DNA of 64,000 nt from Zizania palustris (lineage: Eukaryota > Streptophyta > Magnoliopsida > Poales > Poaceae), in contig JAAALK010000284.1 in assembly GCA_019279435.1 (NCBI GenBank), positions 23,304,390-23,368,389 of the forward strand, in the 5' to 3' direction. Position 1 is the first letter of the stretch; each line of letters opens with the position of its first letter. Positions 8,911-20,214 of this stretch are shown here, piece after piece. Below the pieces are notes generated by a model. The model searched no databases, was not told the DNA's origin, and saw only the letters and a list, made by a program, of their open reading frames with translations. The translations under genes were made by a program, and so were the position numbers.

Positions 8911-11900
8911 AGACTGAAAACGCGCGCACAGACCTACGGCGAACTGTATGTCCGGTCTTGTTGCCGTCAAGTACAACAGCGAACCAATCATCCCTCGAAA
9001 CTCCCTTTCATTGACCTTGACACCGCTCTCATCCTTGTCCAGACCCCTAGAAGTGCCCATCGGGGTCATCTGCGGCTTCAATTCACCACCAAAGTCAAAT
9101 TTCTTTAACATATCACGAGTGTACTTACCTTGGTGGATGAAGGTGCCGTCCTTGGTCTGCTTGATCTGGAGCCCTAAGAAATACTTGAGCTCACCCATGA
9201 GGCTCATCTCAAATTCACTGTGCATCTGCTCAGAAAACTTGGACACAAGAGAATCAGTAGTACCACCAAAGATAATGTCGTCCACGTAGATCTGAGCAAC
9301 TAAAAAATCTGAAGCATCTCTGAGCAAGAAGAGAGTTTTGTCCACAGACCCCATCACAAAGCCCTTCCCCAACAAAAATTGCTTTAACCGGTCATACCAA
9401 GCCCTGGGGGCTTGCTTCAACCCGTATAAAGCTTTGTGCAACTTAAAAACATGTCGAGGAAACTTAGGGTTCTCAAAACTGGGGGGTTGCCTAACATAAA
9501 CTTCCTCCTCTATGAACCCGTTCAGAAAAGCACTCTTAACATCCATTTGAAAAAGCTTAAAACCCTTTGAAACGGCAAAAGCTAAAAGAATGCGAATGGA
9601 CTCAAGACGGGCAACAGGAGCGAAGGTTTCTTCAAAATCAATACCTTCCTTCTGGCAATAACCCTGGGCAACTAGTCGAGCCTTGTTGCGCACCACAACC
9701 CCATCTTCACCTTGCTTGTTCTTGAACACCCACTTGGTGCCTATGGGGTTGCATCCTGGTGGCGACTCAACTAGTGTCCAAACCCGATTACGGACAAAAT
9801 TCTCAAGCTCTTCTTGCATAGCATTAATCCAACTAGAGTCAGAAAGAGCATGAGAAATATCTCTGGGCTCAAAAGATGCAACAAACGCAGATTCAGCAAA
9901 CACAGCGAGAGAGGCAGAAGAACGCAAAGTCCTCTCAGTCAAATCACCTATGATGAGCTCTGAGGGATGGTCACGCTGGACTGCTCGGGTTCCCTGGTGA
10001 ACTGAAGTCACCTCATCGGAGTCAGCAGCTGGCACCTCTGGACTCGACTGAGGGGGCTCGATCGAAGTGGAAGAAGTGATCAGTGGTCCGCCCTCATCAT
10101 CAGTCGAAGTCTCAGAAGGTGTGGGCTCTGCGGGGGATGCAGAAGGCCCACCCTCAACAGCAGCTGGAGTATCCTCATCTTCCTCGAAGATGGACTCTCC
10201 GAGCTCATCATCACCAGAAAGCTCAAAAGAAGGAGACAATGAAGGCAAGGACTCATCAAAAGAAACCTCACAAGTCTCGACAAGCAGCTGGGATTCGAGG
10301 TTCCAAACACGGAAGCCTCGAGAATGCAATGCATAACCAAGAAAAACACCATCCCAGCAACGAGACTCAAACTTGTCCAAATGCCCTCCCTTCTTGAGCA
10401 CAAAGCACTTGCTGCCAAATGCTCGCAAGTGGCTCACCTTGGGCTGTCTGCCAAACCACAACTCATATGATGTCTTACCAAGGTAAGCTCTAAGAAAAAT
10501 GCGGTTGGCCAGATAGCAAGCCGTGTTCATGGCTTCAGCCCAAAAACGCCTAGGAGTCCTGTGCTCATCGAGCATCGTCCTGGCCATCTCAACTAGCGTG
10601 CGGTTCTTTCGTTCCACAACGCCGTTCTGTGGGGGAGTGTAAGGAGAAGAAAACTGATGGTCCAAACCCTGATCACTACAGAAGCTGACGAACTGAGAGT
10701 TCTTGAACTCAGAGCCGTTGTCGGAGCGAATTGCTCTCATCCGACCATTGTTCTCATTCTTCAGCTTCAAAATCAGGTCATGGACAAAATGAAAAGTTTC
10801 ATCCTTAGACTCCAAGAAGAAAACCCACGAGAAACGAGAAAAGTCGTCAACAATCACAAGTGCATACCATTTCCCACCGACTGAACGTACTCGAGCAGGA
10901 CCTACAGTGTCCAAATGTAAAAGCTCGCCCGGATACGAAGTCATCACCTGAGTCACAGGTGAGTGAGAAGCGGCAACCATTTTCCCATGACGACAGGGAT
11001 GACAAACTAGATCCTTCTCCATTTTAAGCTTGGGCAATCCTCGGATAAGGTCCATAGAGCTTAACCTGACGAGCAGATCAAAACTCAAGTGACCTAACCT
11101 CCTATGCCACTTCCAGAGCTCAGAGGAAGATCCAGCAATCAAACAACGAGAAGGGCCAAAAGAACTAGAGAAGTCAATTCGAAAAACTTTACAAAAGGGT
11201 AAAATCTGACAAACCAAAGACCCTCTAGAATCAACCATAGAAGAATTGCCCTTCTTAAAACGCACTTCCAAACCATCCTCAAGAAGTTGCGAAACAGAGA
11301 TTAAATTAAAGTTCAAATTTTTAACCAAAGCAACATTCTTTAAAGAGAAATGATCTGAAATGCTAATTAAGCCTATGCCACTTACTTTCCCTTGACCGCT
11401 GTTCCCGAATGTGATGTACTCTTTGGAGCTCGGGGGAGTGAGACTGGAGAACCATCTGCGATGTCCTGTCATGTGACGAGAGCATCCTGAGTCCATGATC
11501 CAAACATCCTCCAGTCCCTGGTCCTGCACAATCAATGTCTGTAAGTGGGAGCAAATGGTCCGGCACCAGGTTTAGCAAAAGAGCTAAACCAGTGTCGAGC
11601 CATCTGCTCAAAAGATGGAAAGCAAAAACCATCAAAAAAGTTTGGACCAAAACGCGGCTCAAAGCGCGGTCCTCGGTTCTGCCTAACCCTACGGCCACGA
11701 GGTCCAGAACCGTAGTCAACTCGGTCTGGAACTCTGCCGGAACGGACACCACCAACTAAAGCACGGGCAAGAAAGCCGTCTCCTCTACCACCACCTACAC
11801 GACGCGGCCTGGCCTCCAGCCTCTCCCCGCGCCGAGGAACACGCAGTCTACCACCCTGCTGGTAGAACTGCTCCTGATCACTATGAGCCCTCTCTGCTCT

Positions 11901-12155
11901 CTCAACCCGCTTCCTCCTGAAGCAAAACTCCGCAAGATGCCCGTCTCTCTGACAGTACTCACAATGATAGGTAGGCTTCTTGGGATGTGGTTGAGGCTTG
12001 GGGTTCATGGGCTTAGTGGTGATTGGTGTTGTCTTCTTGGGCTGAGAGGGTCCAGGAAGAGAGTCAAGCGAAGTGTGGAGAACTTTGGGCTTTGGAACCC
12101 AGATAGGTTTCTTGGGTGGAGCTTTAGGTGGTTCATGGATCACTCCATCCTTGGG
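8908..12155 (-). pseudogene. Sirevirus pol polyprotein: protease, integrase, reverse transcriptase (broken)
   Basis: The frame continues from gag across one in-frame TAG (12156-12158) to about 11532, then shifts by one base and continues to the CACTA junction at 8907. Counting residues from 11535: protease DSG at 15-17; GAG-pre-integrase zinc finger H144, H149, C178, C181; integrase catalytic D209, D272, E308 with correct DD35E spacing; later RT with YGLKQAPRAWYDRL and YVDD. Between IN and RT is an acidic Ser/Pro-rich spacer typical of these elements. The integrase and RT active residues are present, so decay is slight: one frameshift near 11533 and the CACTA insertion. If the frameshift is a base-calling error or is bypassed, this was recently a coding copy. 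RNase H continues at 329-1. Confidence 0.93.
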
Positions 12156-14282
12156 CTAACAAGCCTGGGATGACTCAGTGGAGTGAGTCTTGGGATACCT
12201 CTGCTCTGGAGTCATTTTACTCCACTCCACTGCCCGGCTGATGGCACTCTCAAAGTCAGCCTTGGTGTAGGTGTAACCTACCCCAAACCCATCCTGCCTC
12301 TTGAACTGCTGGATCATCATGCCGAGCTGTGGCTCTCTGGCACTGATCCAACTCAGGATAGACCGGAGGTAAAAGTTCTCATTCTGAGAATCCGCTAGCT
12401 CCTCTCTCAAGGAAGCTAGTACCTCCACCTGAGACAAGCAGGTCTCACACTCACTCTCTACTTGGACAGACTTTTCGGCTTTAAGCTTAATCAGCTCCAT
12501 TCTAAGAGACAGGCAGTTCTCACAGACAGTGGGTGGAACTGACAGTGTCTCAAGCTCTAGCCTAGTCTGGGCAAGCTCAGCTCTCAATCTCTCCAAAACA
12601 CCCAATTGTTCATTACCCTTGGATTTCAGCTCAGCTAAGGCAGCTAAATGAGATGGGCAATCAACACAGGGTGCGACGACAGTGGCTTGAGCATCTTTCA
12701 GCTCCAGCTGAGCGCTTTCAAGCTCAGTGGCCAAAGCATCCCTCTCATCAACCCTTTCTGTGTACCTGGACTTCAGAGTCGACAGGTCACACAGAAGCAC
12801 CTCACACTTTGGGCACTCACTGCTATCACCCAAGCAAGGGGAAGAAGATAGACTCTCAATTCTGCCGTTGGCCACGGCAAGCTCACTCTCTAACTCATCT
12901 ATCCTCTTCTTAGCCCCCCTAAGCAGTTTTTCCCGATATTTCAACTCCTGACGATTGCTCTCAAGTAAATCAACAATTTCACGCTCATAAGATGATACCT
13001 TGCTGTCGTCGTCGTCGGAGTCGTCGGAGGAGCTCTTTTCTTCCCTATCCCCAAGAGCCATTGAGCAGAAGCTCTTGCGGGATCTTCGGCGCCGGTGTGA
13101 GCGGCTCTTCGGCTTGTCTCCGAAAGCCATGAAGCAGAGGCCCGCCGGATCGTCCTTGTCCTTCCCCTTCCTGATGGCGATCTCCTCATCGCTTGAGCTT
13201 GATGAAGAGGAAGAAGACGTGGACTGCTTGGAGTAGCTCTTCTCCATCTCGGCGAAGAAGGCCTTGTCGCGCTTCTTGTTCTCTCGCCGGTAGTCCTTCA
13301 GGGCCTTCTTGAAGAAACGAGTCTTCGGCTTGCCCTTGTTGAAGGAGGGGCTCTCATGCTTGCCGGAGTCGTGGAAGCTACTGTCGGTGCCCTTCTTGTA
13401 TCCACTTCGCTTGGGGCAGTCGGCGATGAAGTGTCCTGGATCACCACATTCAAAGCATCCGGATTTTGTGCCGTGTCTTTTGAACATTCTCTTATCATAG
13501 ACACGACGCACCCGGTTGTTAAAGAGACACAAATCATCATCTCCCAACAACTCAAGCTGGTCCTCAGTGATAGACATCAAAGAGAACCCAGCACAGCTCA
13601 CAGCAGAAGGATCAACAGAAGGTGTAGCAAGGGCCAGGGATTTTGATCCAGAACCAGTGAGATTTGATCTCAACTGGATATCCACCTCAGTGGCCTTCAG
13701 CTTGCTAAACAACTCAGAGATGGTCAAGGTATCATAAGAAGTACTCTCAACGATAGAGGATACCTTGATCTCCCAGATCTTTGGGTCCAAGGTATGAAGA
13801 ACCTTGAGCGCCTGCTCATGATCTGAGACTAACTGAGCACCCTCAGCCTTGTTGTCCCGAAGCTTGTTTATGATCGACTGAAAGCGACCAAACAAAGCCT
13901 CAACAGATTCACCCGGCTTCTGTGTGAAGTTCTCGTACTCACGCCGGTAGGTCTGATAGAGCCGAGCCTTGACCTGTGCTGTTCCCTCATGGTGTTCCTT
14001 GAGGGTAGCCCAGATCTCTCTCGCAGTGGAGAGATGACTCACACGCTCAAACTCAGTGGGACCTAAACCAGAAAACAAAATGTTCAAAGCCTTACTGTTG
14101 CTCAGATGCTGAGCAATGATACCAGCAGTACCGTGCTCAGCGACTGGCAAAATGACAAATGTGGTGTGAACGCAAATGTCCCATATGTCCGAACCCTGGC
14201 TCATGAGATAGGCTCGCATGCGAGTCTTCCAATAATTATAGCCATAGGCTTCCAAGGACGGGACCTTGCCAGGAGACGTCAT
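12156..14282 (-). CDS. Sirevirus gag
   Basis: The ORF is open for about 708 residues from the ATG at 14282 to TAG at 12156-12158; the frame also has an upstream GTG at 14288, but the ATG is the better start. Residues about 50-200 are a UBN2-type copia gag domain (W..W.....LMSQGS, LF..GLGPTEFERV, AREIWATLKEHHEGT). A CX2CX4HX4C zinc knuckle (CFECGDPGHFIADC) is near residue 273, followed by Ser runs, two repeats ending in FMAFGDK/SMALGDR, and a long C-terminal coiled coil with regularly spaced Cys (CLGD..CPKCEVLLC and others). Gag forms the virus-like particle and packages the RNA. It is intact although the pol downstream is not. Confidence 0.92.
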   Translation of the reverse strand: MTSPGKVPSLEAYGYNYWKTRMRAYLMSQGSDIWDICVHTTFVILPVAEHGTAGIIAQHLSNSKALNILFSGLGPTEFERVSHLSTAREIWATLKEHHEGTAQVKARLYQTYRREYENFTQKPGESVEALFGRFQSIINKLRDNKAEGAQLVSDHEQALKVLHTLDPKIWEIKVSSIVESTSYDTLTISELFSKLKATEVDIQLRSNLTGSGSKSLALATPSVDPSAVSCAGFSLMSITEDQLELLGDDDLCLFNNRVRRVYDKRMFKRHGTKSGCFECGDPGHFIADCPKRSGYKKGTDSSFHDSGKHESPSFNKGKPKTRFFKKALKDYRRENKKRDKAFFAEMEKSYSKQSTSSSSSSSSSDEEIAIRKGKDKDDPAGLCFMAFGDKPKSRSHRRRRSRKSFCSMALGDREEKSSSDDSDDDDSKVSSYEREIVDLLESNRQELKYREKLLRGAKKRIDELESELAVANGRIESLSSSPCLGDSSECPKCEVLLCDLSTLKSRYTERVDERDALATELESAQLELKDAQATVVAPCVDCPSHLAALAELKSKGNEQLGVLERLRAELAQTRLELETLSVPPTVCENCLSLRMELIKLKAEKSVQVESECETCLSQVEVLASLREELADSQNENFYLRSILSWISAREPQLGMMIQQFKRQDGFGVGYTYTKADFESAISRAVEWSKMTPEQRYPKTHSTESSQAC

Positions 14283-14333
14283 AGTCACTACTGGGGTTTA
14301 GAACCGGTTAAGATATGGAAAAACCCTAACCTC

Positions 14334-14345
14334 GCTCTGATACCA
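14334..14345 (-). promoter_or_regulatory. Primer-binding site of the Sirevirus
   Basis: On the minus strand the sequence is TGGTATCAGAGC, complementary to the 3' end of initiator methionine tRNA, two bases inside the LTR edge. It primes minus-strand cDNA synthesis. Confidence 0.92.
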
Positions 14346-14347
14346 CT

Positions 14348-16302
14348 TGTAGGACCGAAAGTAGCGACCAGAGGGGGGGGGTGAATGGGCGCCTTAAAAA
14401 TTCTTTCGAATCAATGGCCTGTTCCCAATACCCAACGCACCTCAAAAATACTACGCAGCAGAAAATAAACAGAAGGTCTAAGTCTAAAGGTTTCTAACCT
14501 AGAAGCAACTGAAGATAAACAGTGTAAAACTAAAGTGGTGCAACTAGGCAGAGGAACAAGTTGTAACAGGCCTAAACTTCTCAATGAAATGATCTAAGTA
14601 TGTGTAAGATGAAAAGAGAAGTTACTGTCCAAATTTGTCTCCTGTTCGGAACTTGGCGAAGCCCCCTTCGCACGTCGAGGTCAGCTTCGGAGGATGGTGA
14701 CGGAGCCTGTCCGAGATGCCGAAGATGTCACGGTCTAGCCTAGTTCGAAGTGTCAAGATGCGAAGAGTACTTCAGAGCGAAGTATAACAGTGCCGGAGCC
14801 TGGTTCGAAGTATGTACTTCGAAGGCAAGGCTTCGAACACAGTTTCGAACCAAGAGCTTCGGGGCAAAGTGACAAAGTCGGAGCCTGCTTCGAAGTGAGC
14901 ACTTCGAAGACAAAACTTCGAACACAACTTTGAACCGAAAGCTTCGAAGCACAACCTTCAAACAGAAAGCTTCGAACACAACACACAAAAGGACAACCTT
15001 CGAACAAAGAAGCGAAGTCTGTCACGCGACAGAAAAATCAAGTCCGAAGCCTATCTTCGAACAGGGTAAGCTTCGGAAGGAGAATCGAAGGCTGACACGC
15101 CACAAAGAAATCCAAACGAAGTCTATCAGAAAAGACAAGCTTCGAACCCTACTTCGAATACCGAAGTGTGGACTTCGAACAGCTAGATTCGGAGTATGTA
15201 ATTCGAAGCATGCGATACTGTCCGTTCACAAGAATACTTCGAAGCTTATCAACACAGACCGTACACTGAAAATCGAAGGTTGAGCGAAGCCTTCGAAGAT
15301 TCTAAGTCGAAGCCTGTCTCACGGAGCTGAGGGGCTTCGAACAGAGAAAGACTTCGCCAGAGACAGCCAGAAAAGGTAATAGACCCTGTCAGCTTCGATC
15401 AAAAAGTTGTGCAGTAGAAGGTGAAAAGCTGCACAATACACTGTAGCTGCAGGGAAGTAGTACTACTTGCAACAGCAAGAACTAGTACTACTAGAATGAA
15501 GAACACACCCAGCCGAAGCCTCCAAAGCCTCAAAAATCACGGGAAAACTTGCTATGCTAATGAAATGAAGCCATTTAAAACCTTTGCAGATGCATCACAC
15601 AATTGAAATAGAGCATTTACTGCAACAATAAAAGCAAGGGATTGAATACAAGGGCAAACTCTCCCTGGCGGCGCAAGCAAGGAGTAAAGAGGAGAGAGAG
15701 ACAAAGCAGGAGACAAAAAGTGACCCAAATAGTAGATTTGATTTCAGCACAAAGGGGTAGTCCAAACCCTAGGGATTGGGGTCCTATTTATAGGCTCCCA
15801 ACACTAGGAATATTCTACCAGCCCCTTAGGGTTTTTTACAGACTCAAGAATAAAGGAAAAGACTCTACTGCCCTTAGGTATTTTTACAGACACGACTGAC
15901 TGACTGTGGGCCTAGAGTTACAGATGACTTATCCGGAAGCTAAGTTTTCGTAGCGACTATGGCTTCTCTTCTGGACAGTCGGATACAGAATCAACGGTTG
16001 TCAGTTTTACGCCGAAACTGACGAAGCCTCCACCGACTTTGCACCAGGTACCCGGATTGGGCCGGCCCGACTCCGCAGCTCTCTCAGCCCGGCAATCGCT
16101 CACCGCCCATGTACCTGAGTCAGTCCTGGTCAACAGCCCAGTGGGTCTTCCACTGCTTCTGGCCCATGCACCCGGATTGGGCCAGCCCGACTTCGCAGTC
16201 TCCTCTGCCCGACAGTCGCTCGCTGCCCGTGTACCTGAGTCACACGCGGCCCGTGAAACAGTAGATCTCTTCTTCTTCTGTCCTATTTGACTATCGTTGA
16301 CA
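14348..16302 (-). repeat. 5' LTR of the Sirevirus (1955 bp)
   Basis: In plus coordinates it runs from TGTAGGACC at 14348 to GTTGACA at 16302, so the element strand reads TGT...ACA. The inner edge is fixed by the primer-binding site. The outer edge is chosen from the TG/CA rule and from the start of unrelated Tekay-like sequence, so it may be off by a few bases; the partner LTR is outside the window. A TATA box (15783-15792, minus) and a cluster of TTCGAA palindromes (14744-15340) lie inside. The predicted flanking duplication is ATGAC at 16303-16307. Confidence 0.8.
15783..15792 (-). promoter_or_regulatory. TATA box in the Sirevirus LTR
   Basis: TATAAATAGG on the minus strand, 1.4 kb upstream of the LTR inner edge, correctly oriented for transcription of gag. 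Confidence 0.65.
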
Positions 16303-17215
16303 ATGACTCATCACTTCTGGAGCCATGAGACCCACGCTATTCAGCATGGCTCATCACGGTCCGAGGCGACGGTGAGGGGCGGCCGGAGGCGAAGAAGGGG
16401 GAAAGCGCTAAAAGGCGAATGGAGGGCGCTCTGTTCGTTCTCGTGGCGATTGGGCGTGGGGGTCGAACGCGGTGGAGGCCAGGGGTATAAATAGTGGCGT
16501 CGGCGAGGGTTGCATGCAAGGAAAGCCGAGGGGGAGGTTTTACTCGTCGGCGACGGCTCGGCCATGCACGGTCTCGCGATCCGGGGGCTTAAACGCGTGC
16601 TTTAATGCTCTTAAATGGCCGGCGGGCCTCGGGGAAGTTAATGTCGTCGTCGGTTTAACGGGAGGGGGAGCCGGTGAGCGGATCCGAGGCGAAGTTCTCG
16701 GCCGGCGGGATTTGGGGGGGTTTGGCGCGAGGTTGACGACGGGCCTGACGAGCGGGGGCCACGGGCCAGCGGGCGCGAGCGAGCGAACGGGAGGGCTGAC
16801 GGGTGGGGCCACGGTGTCGGGTGCGCGTGCGAGGGAAAGGGTTCGGCACCGACAGGTGGGGCCAGGCTGTCAGCCTAAGGCACGCGGGGTAACGGGCTGG
16901 GCCGGCCGGGAGAGAGAGAAGGGAGGAGGGGGAGCCCATTACTGTTTCTAAGGTTTTCGGATTTAAAATAATTGCAGAAAATGGATTAAATATTTTGGGG
17001 TATTTCCATAGTGGATAAAAATTTGTAAAAATTCTCAAAAATATATTTTGGCCTTGGGAGTTTATACAAAAAATTTTCAGCTCCTGGTTTGGTCATTAAC
17101 TCTATGTTGTAGTTCAAAAGGGTATAAAGGATATTAAAGGTATTTTCAGAAATATAAAATCCAGGAAATTGGATTAAATAATATTTTTATTGTTTTGGAA
17201 ATTTGGGGTGTTACA
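16303..17215 (+). repeat. 3' portion of a Tekay-like gypsy LTR, split by the Sirevirus
   Basis: GC-rich sequence with a plus-strand TATA box (TATAAATA, 16486-16493) grades into an AT-rich end finishing GGTGTTACA, the usual end of long Tekay/Del-type LTRs. The layout resembles the solo LTR at 30872-34212. Directly after it, GTATCTACACAG resumes the 5' LTR of the Retand-like element, so this is an insertion in that LTR with GTATC as the expected duplication. The left part lies beyond the window. Conceptual ORFs in the GC-rich part are not believable proteins. Confidence 0.7.
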
Positions 17216-18367
17216 GTATCTACACAGATCTACTCAAAACCCTAGTTTTGAATCACACTTTTATTTTAATCTACTTTCCTTGCCGCAGGATTAGACTTAA
17301 CGTCCATCTTCGTGGGTTTGCGGTGTAAGCCCTCCGTGCATCACGTTGTAACCATGGTAAGCCTTGTTTATTCGCCTGTGAATCACTCGTTTAATCCACA
17401 TAACAGATTTTATCGTTTCTATCATTTTTATCAGTTTTCTTGTCACCCGTGGGAATTCGGTCTCTAGGCCGAATTGTATTTTATTTCTTCCTGTTTTGCA
17501 GAGTTATCACCCTTAGATTCCTCGCCAAGAAGTTTGGGGGTGATTGCTACAAGTTTTCTAGATTGCCGGAGCCCGGGAAGATCTGATCAGAGCCTATCGG
17601 TCCGACCGACAGTACTTCACCGGCCTGACCAGCCGTAGTCATGCTGGACCCATCAAACTGTTGCCAGCATGGTCCCTGCCACCTTCCGCACCGCAAATGT
17701 CGAGGTCCTACACCTAGAGTCCTCCTGTCGCCGGTCCAACTGTGGTCAATCCGTCAGTCTAAGCGTGCCAGAGTACCCCTCATCGATTCGACCGTTGTGG
17801 AACACCGCGCGTCAGAATACCCCTCGACAATACAATTCGCACTAGGATGCTCTGCATACATTGGTTCGACTGGGCAACCTCCACCGGTCTGACCGCTTGG
17901 AGCACAGTTCGCACCAGAACACCGAAGAGGCCTTCGGCGACCCCCCCCCCCCCCCGCTTCACACAAGCGTCGGTCTGATCGAGGCTTGCACCCCAGTCTG
18001 ACAAGCCAACAGGATGAAGCCCCCTCCGGGACCATTCAGACTCCGTTGTCTTTTTCAATAAAGTACCTACTTCACGCGGTCTGACTAGCTTGACTTGGCC
18101 GGTCTGACCGACTTCTCTATTTATTTCGTCTAATCAGCTTTAGTTGGTCGATTAAATCTAACACTATTCATTTTCGGTTAATTAGGTTATATTTCAATAA
18201 TATAATTGAATTGTCTGGCGACTCCGTTATTCCCTCTTACTACTGTTTAGGGGTAGTCAGAACACGACGTCAGCATCTCGCGATGTTTTACGGTTTATCC
18301 TTGAAACGTCCGTGTGCTTTTGGATCGTCAAACCGGTCCAAGTGCGGGGCACGTTTTTGTGTCAACA
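17216..18367 (+). repeat. 5' LTR (partial) of the Retand-like element
   Basis: From CTACACAGATC onward it aligns by eye with 24360-25392 of the 3' LTR, including CTCAAAACCCTAGTTTTGAAT, CTCCGTGCATCAC and CTTTTGGATCGTCA, but with many differences. It ends GTCAACA at 18367. About 410 bases of its left end are missing because of the Tekay-like insertion. A run of C (17940-17956) and several GGTCTGACCG-like palindromes lie inside. Confidence 0.82.
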
Positions 18368-20214
18368 GTGGGGGTGTGGAAGATAAACACCACAACATCA
18401 TCTTCAGCTAAGCCTCATAAGAATCCGAAGGTGACATATGACATGATGCTCCAGAAGCATAAACGGAGGGCCGAACAGATCAGCATTCGACCGAACCCTC
18501 CGAGGAGGCCGAACCCCCCTCTGAAGAGGTCGGACCCCCCTTTGAGATGACCGAACCCTCCTCTGACCTACCTAGAGACCCCTCCGATATGGCTGGACCC
18601 TTTACCAATCTGGTCTGGCACCCCTCTGGCATGGCCGAAACACCCTTCGAACAGTGGGTTCGATCCACAATGGGCGAAGCCGCTAGAGCCCCCACTCCCA
18701 TACCATTGGACAGTGGCACCGTGGACTCCGATCTATGTTCCACCACTGGAGTACTCCACTCCGTACTTCATCACTCCCTTCGTTCCTTCAGAGTTCTATG
18801 ATTGGCAGGGGCAGATTTATGCAGCAAAGGACAACATTTTCAGCCGTTTATCCATAGTGCCATAAGGGCGACCCTCTTAGAACGAAGCCCGTGAAGGTGT
18901 AACAGAGAGGAGATATGAATCCATCACCATCAAAGTGGGGTCCTAGGAAGTCCCAATCCCGGAGGGACCCCGTCCGGAGTGCGACGGAGGTAAGTACCCA
19001 AAGCCTACCGAAGGGAGCTTCACCGATATGACCGCTGCCTTTAGGCTAGTCTGACCGCCTTCTCCACCAAAGGCTGATCAGCCTACCTCGCTGGTTTGAC
19101 CACTTCGTTCCAGTACTCCAGCACACCTCGGTCAGACCAGCCCACCGAGGCTAGTCCGACCGACAATAAGTAGAAAGAAGGCTCTGTCAGGAGCAAAAAC
19201 ACCAAGGCCGACCAGGACAGCCCTCGTTCAGCTAAACTATAGAGGAGCAAGTTTGTGGCACCCGACACCAAGCCGCAGCCTTCGTGGGCACCCCCGTACA
19301 TGTCCAAATCGCAGAAGAGGCGGCTACAACACCTTTGAGCCCAAGAGATGCGCGAGAAGAAGGTCGAGGACAAGCAAGACACCATTTTCGAGGAGATCCG
19401 CCCTCGACCCATAGCAAAGCAGGTTTGGAAGCTGAAGCAGGTTGTCGTAAACAACCCGGCTCCTACTCCAAGCGACGATGAGGATGACATGATGGATGAC
19501 GACTACACACTAGTCTCTGAGGAGCCCTCTCCTTAGGCGATGGACATAAATGTCGTCATGTTACCCGCTGAGTTTGCTCTTCCACTGGACGAGGCTGAGG
19601 TCGCTCAGTTGAGCCTCGGCCCACAGGAGGCCATTTTTGAGAAGCCCGACGATACGACTCATCACCTAAAGCCTCTCTATGTCAAGGGGCACATCAATGG
19701 GAAGCCGATCTCGAGGATGCTGGTAGATGGGGGCACCACCGTCAACTTGATGATGTACTCTATGCTAAAGAAGCTCAGCAAGAATGAAGATGTCTTGATG
19801 AGGACTAACTTGACACTTAACGGCTTCAACGATGAGAGCTCCGAGGTAAAGTGTGTACCTTCTTTGGAGCTGGCGGTGGGAAACAAGACATTGCCAACGG
19901 CGTTCTTTGTCGTTGATGTGCAAGGTAACTATAGTGTATTGCTTGGGCGTGATTGGAGTCACACAAATTGTTGTATTCTGTCTACTTTGCACCAATGCCT
20001 GATTCAGTGGGATGGTGATGACTTAGAGGTTATACCAGCTGATACTTCAGCCCAGGTTGCTTTGGCCGATGTCTCTATCGACACCGTCCATGATAAAGTA
20101 GAATGCTTGTCAGGTAGAGATCTCTCAGACTACGACTTTCTCAGCGTATCTAAGGGACGTTTTGTTCCCTTGTATGTAAAGTCAGTTGGTGTTTCATGGC
20201 TGTTTCTAAATTAG
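18368..20214 (+). pseudogene. Retand-like gag C-terminus and aspartic protease
   Basis: GVWKINTTTSSS..PKVTYDM at 18370 directly after the LTR matches VWEVNTNASSL..KPKVTYGM of the relative at 39.8 kb, so the leader and gag N-terminus are deleted. A Pro-rich gag tail follows, with stops. From 19540 to 20160 is a retroviral-type protease: LYVKGHINGKPIS, active-site LVDGGTTVNLM, and LLGRDW. A stop (19534-19536) separates it from an acidic DDEDDMMDDDYT segment. Protease would cut the gag-pol polyprotein; this copy is dead. Confidence 0.82.

Noticed and set aside
10067..11759. Plus-strand ORFs across the copia region
   Set aside because: They are antisense shadows of the Sirevirus pol with no independent motif.
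16472..17038. ORFs of 90-159 codons in the GC-rich Tekay-like LTR piece
   Set aside because: Low-complexity Gly/Arg/Ala products, open on both strands, inside an LTR with its own TATA box.
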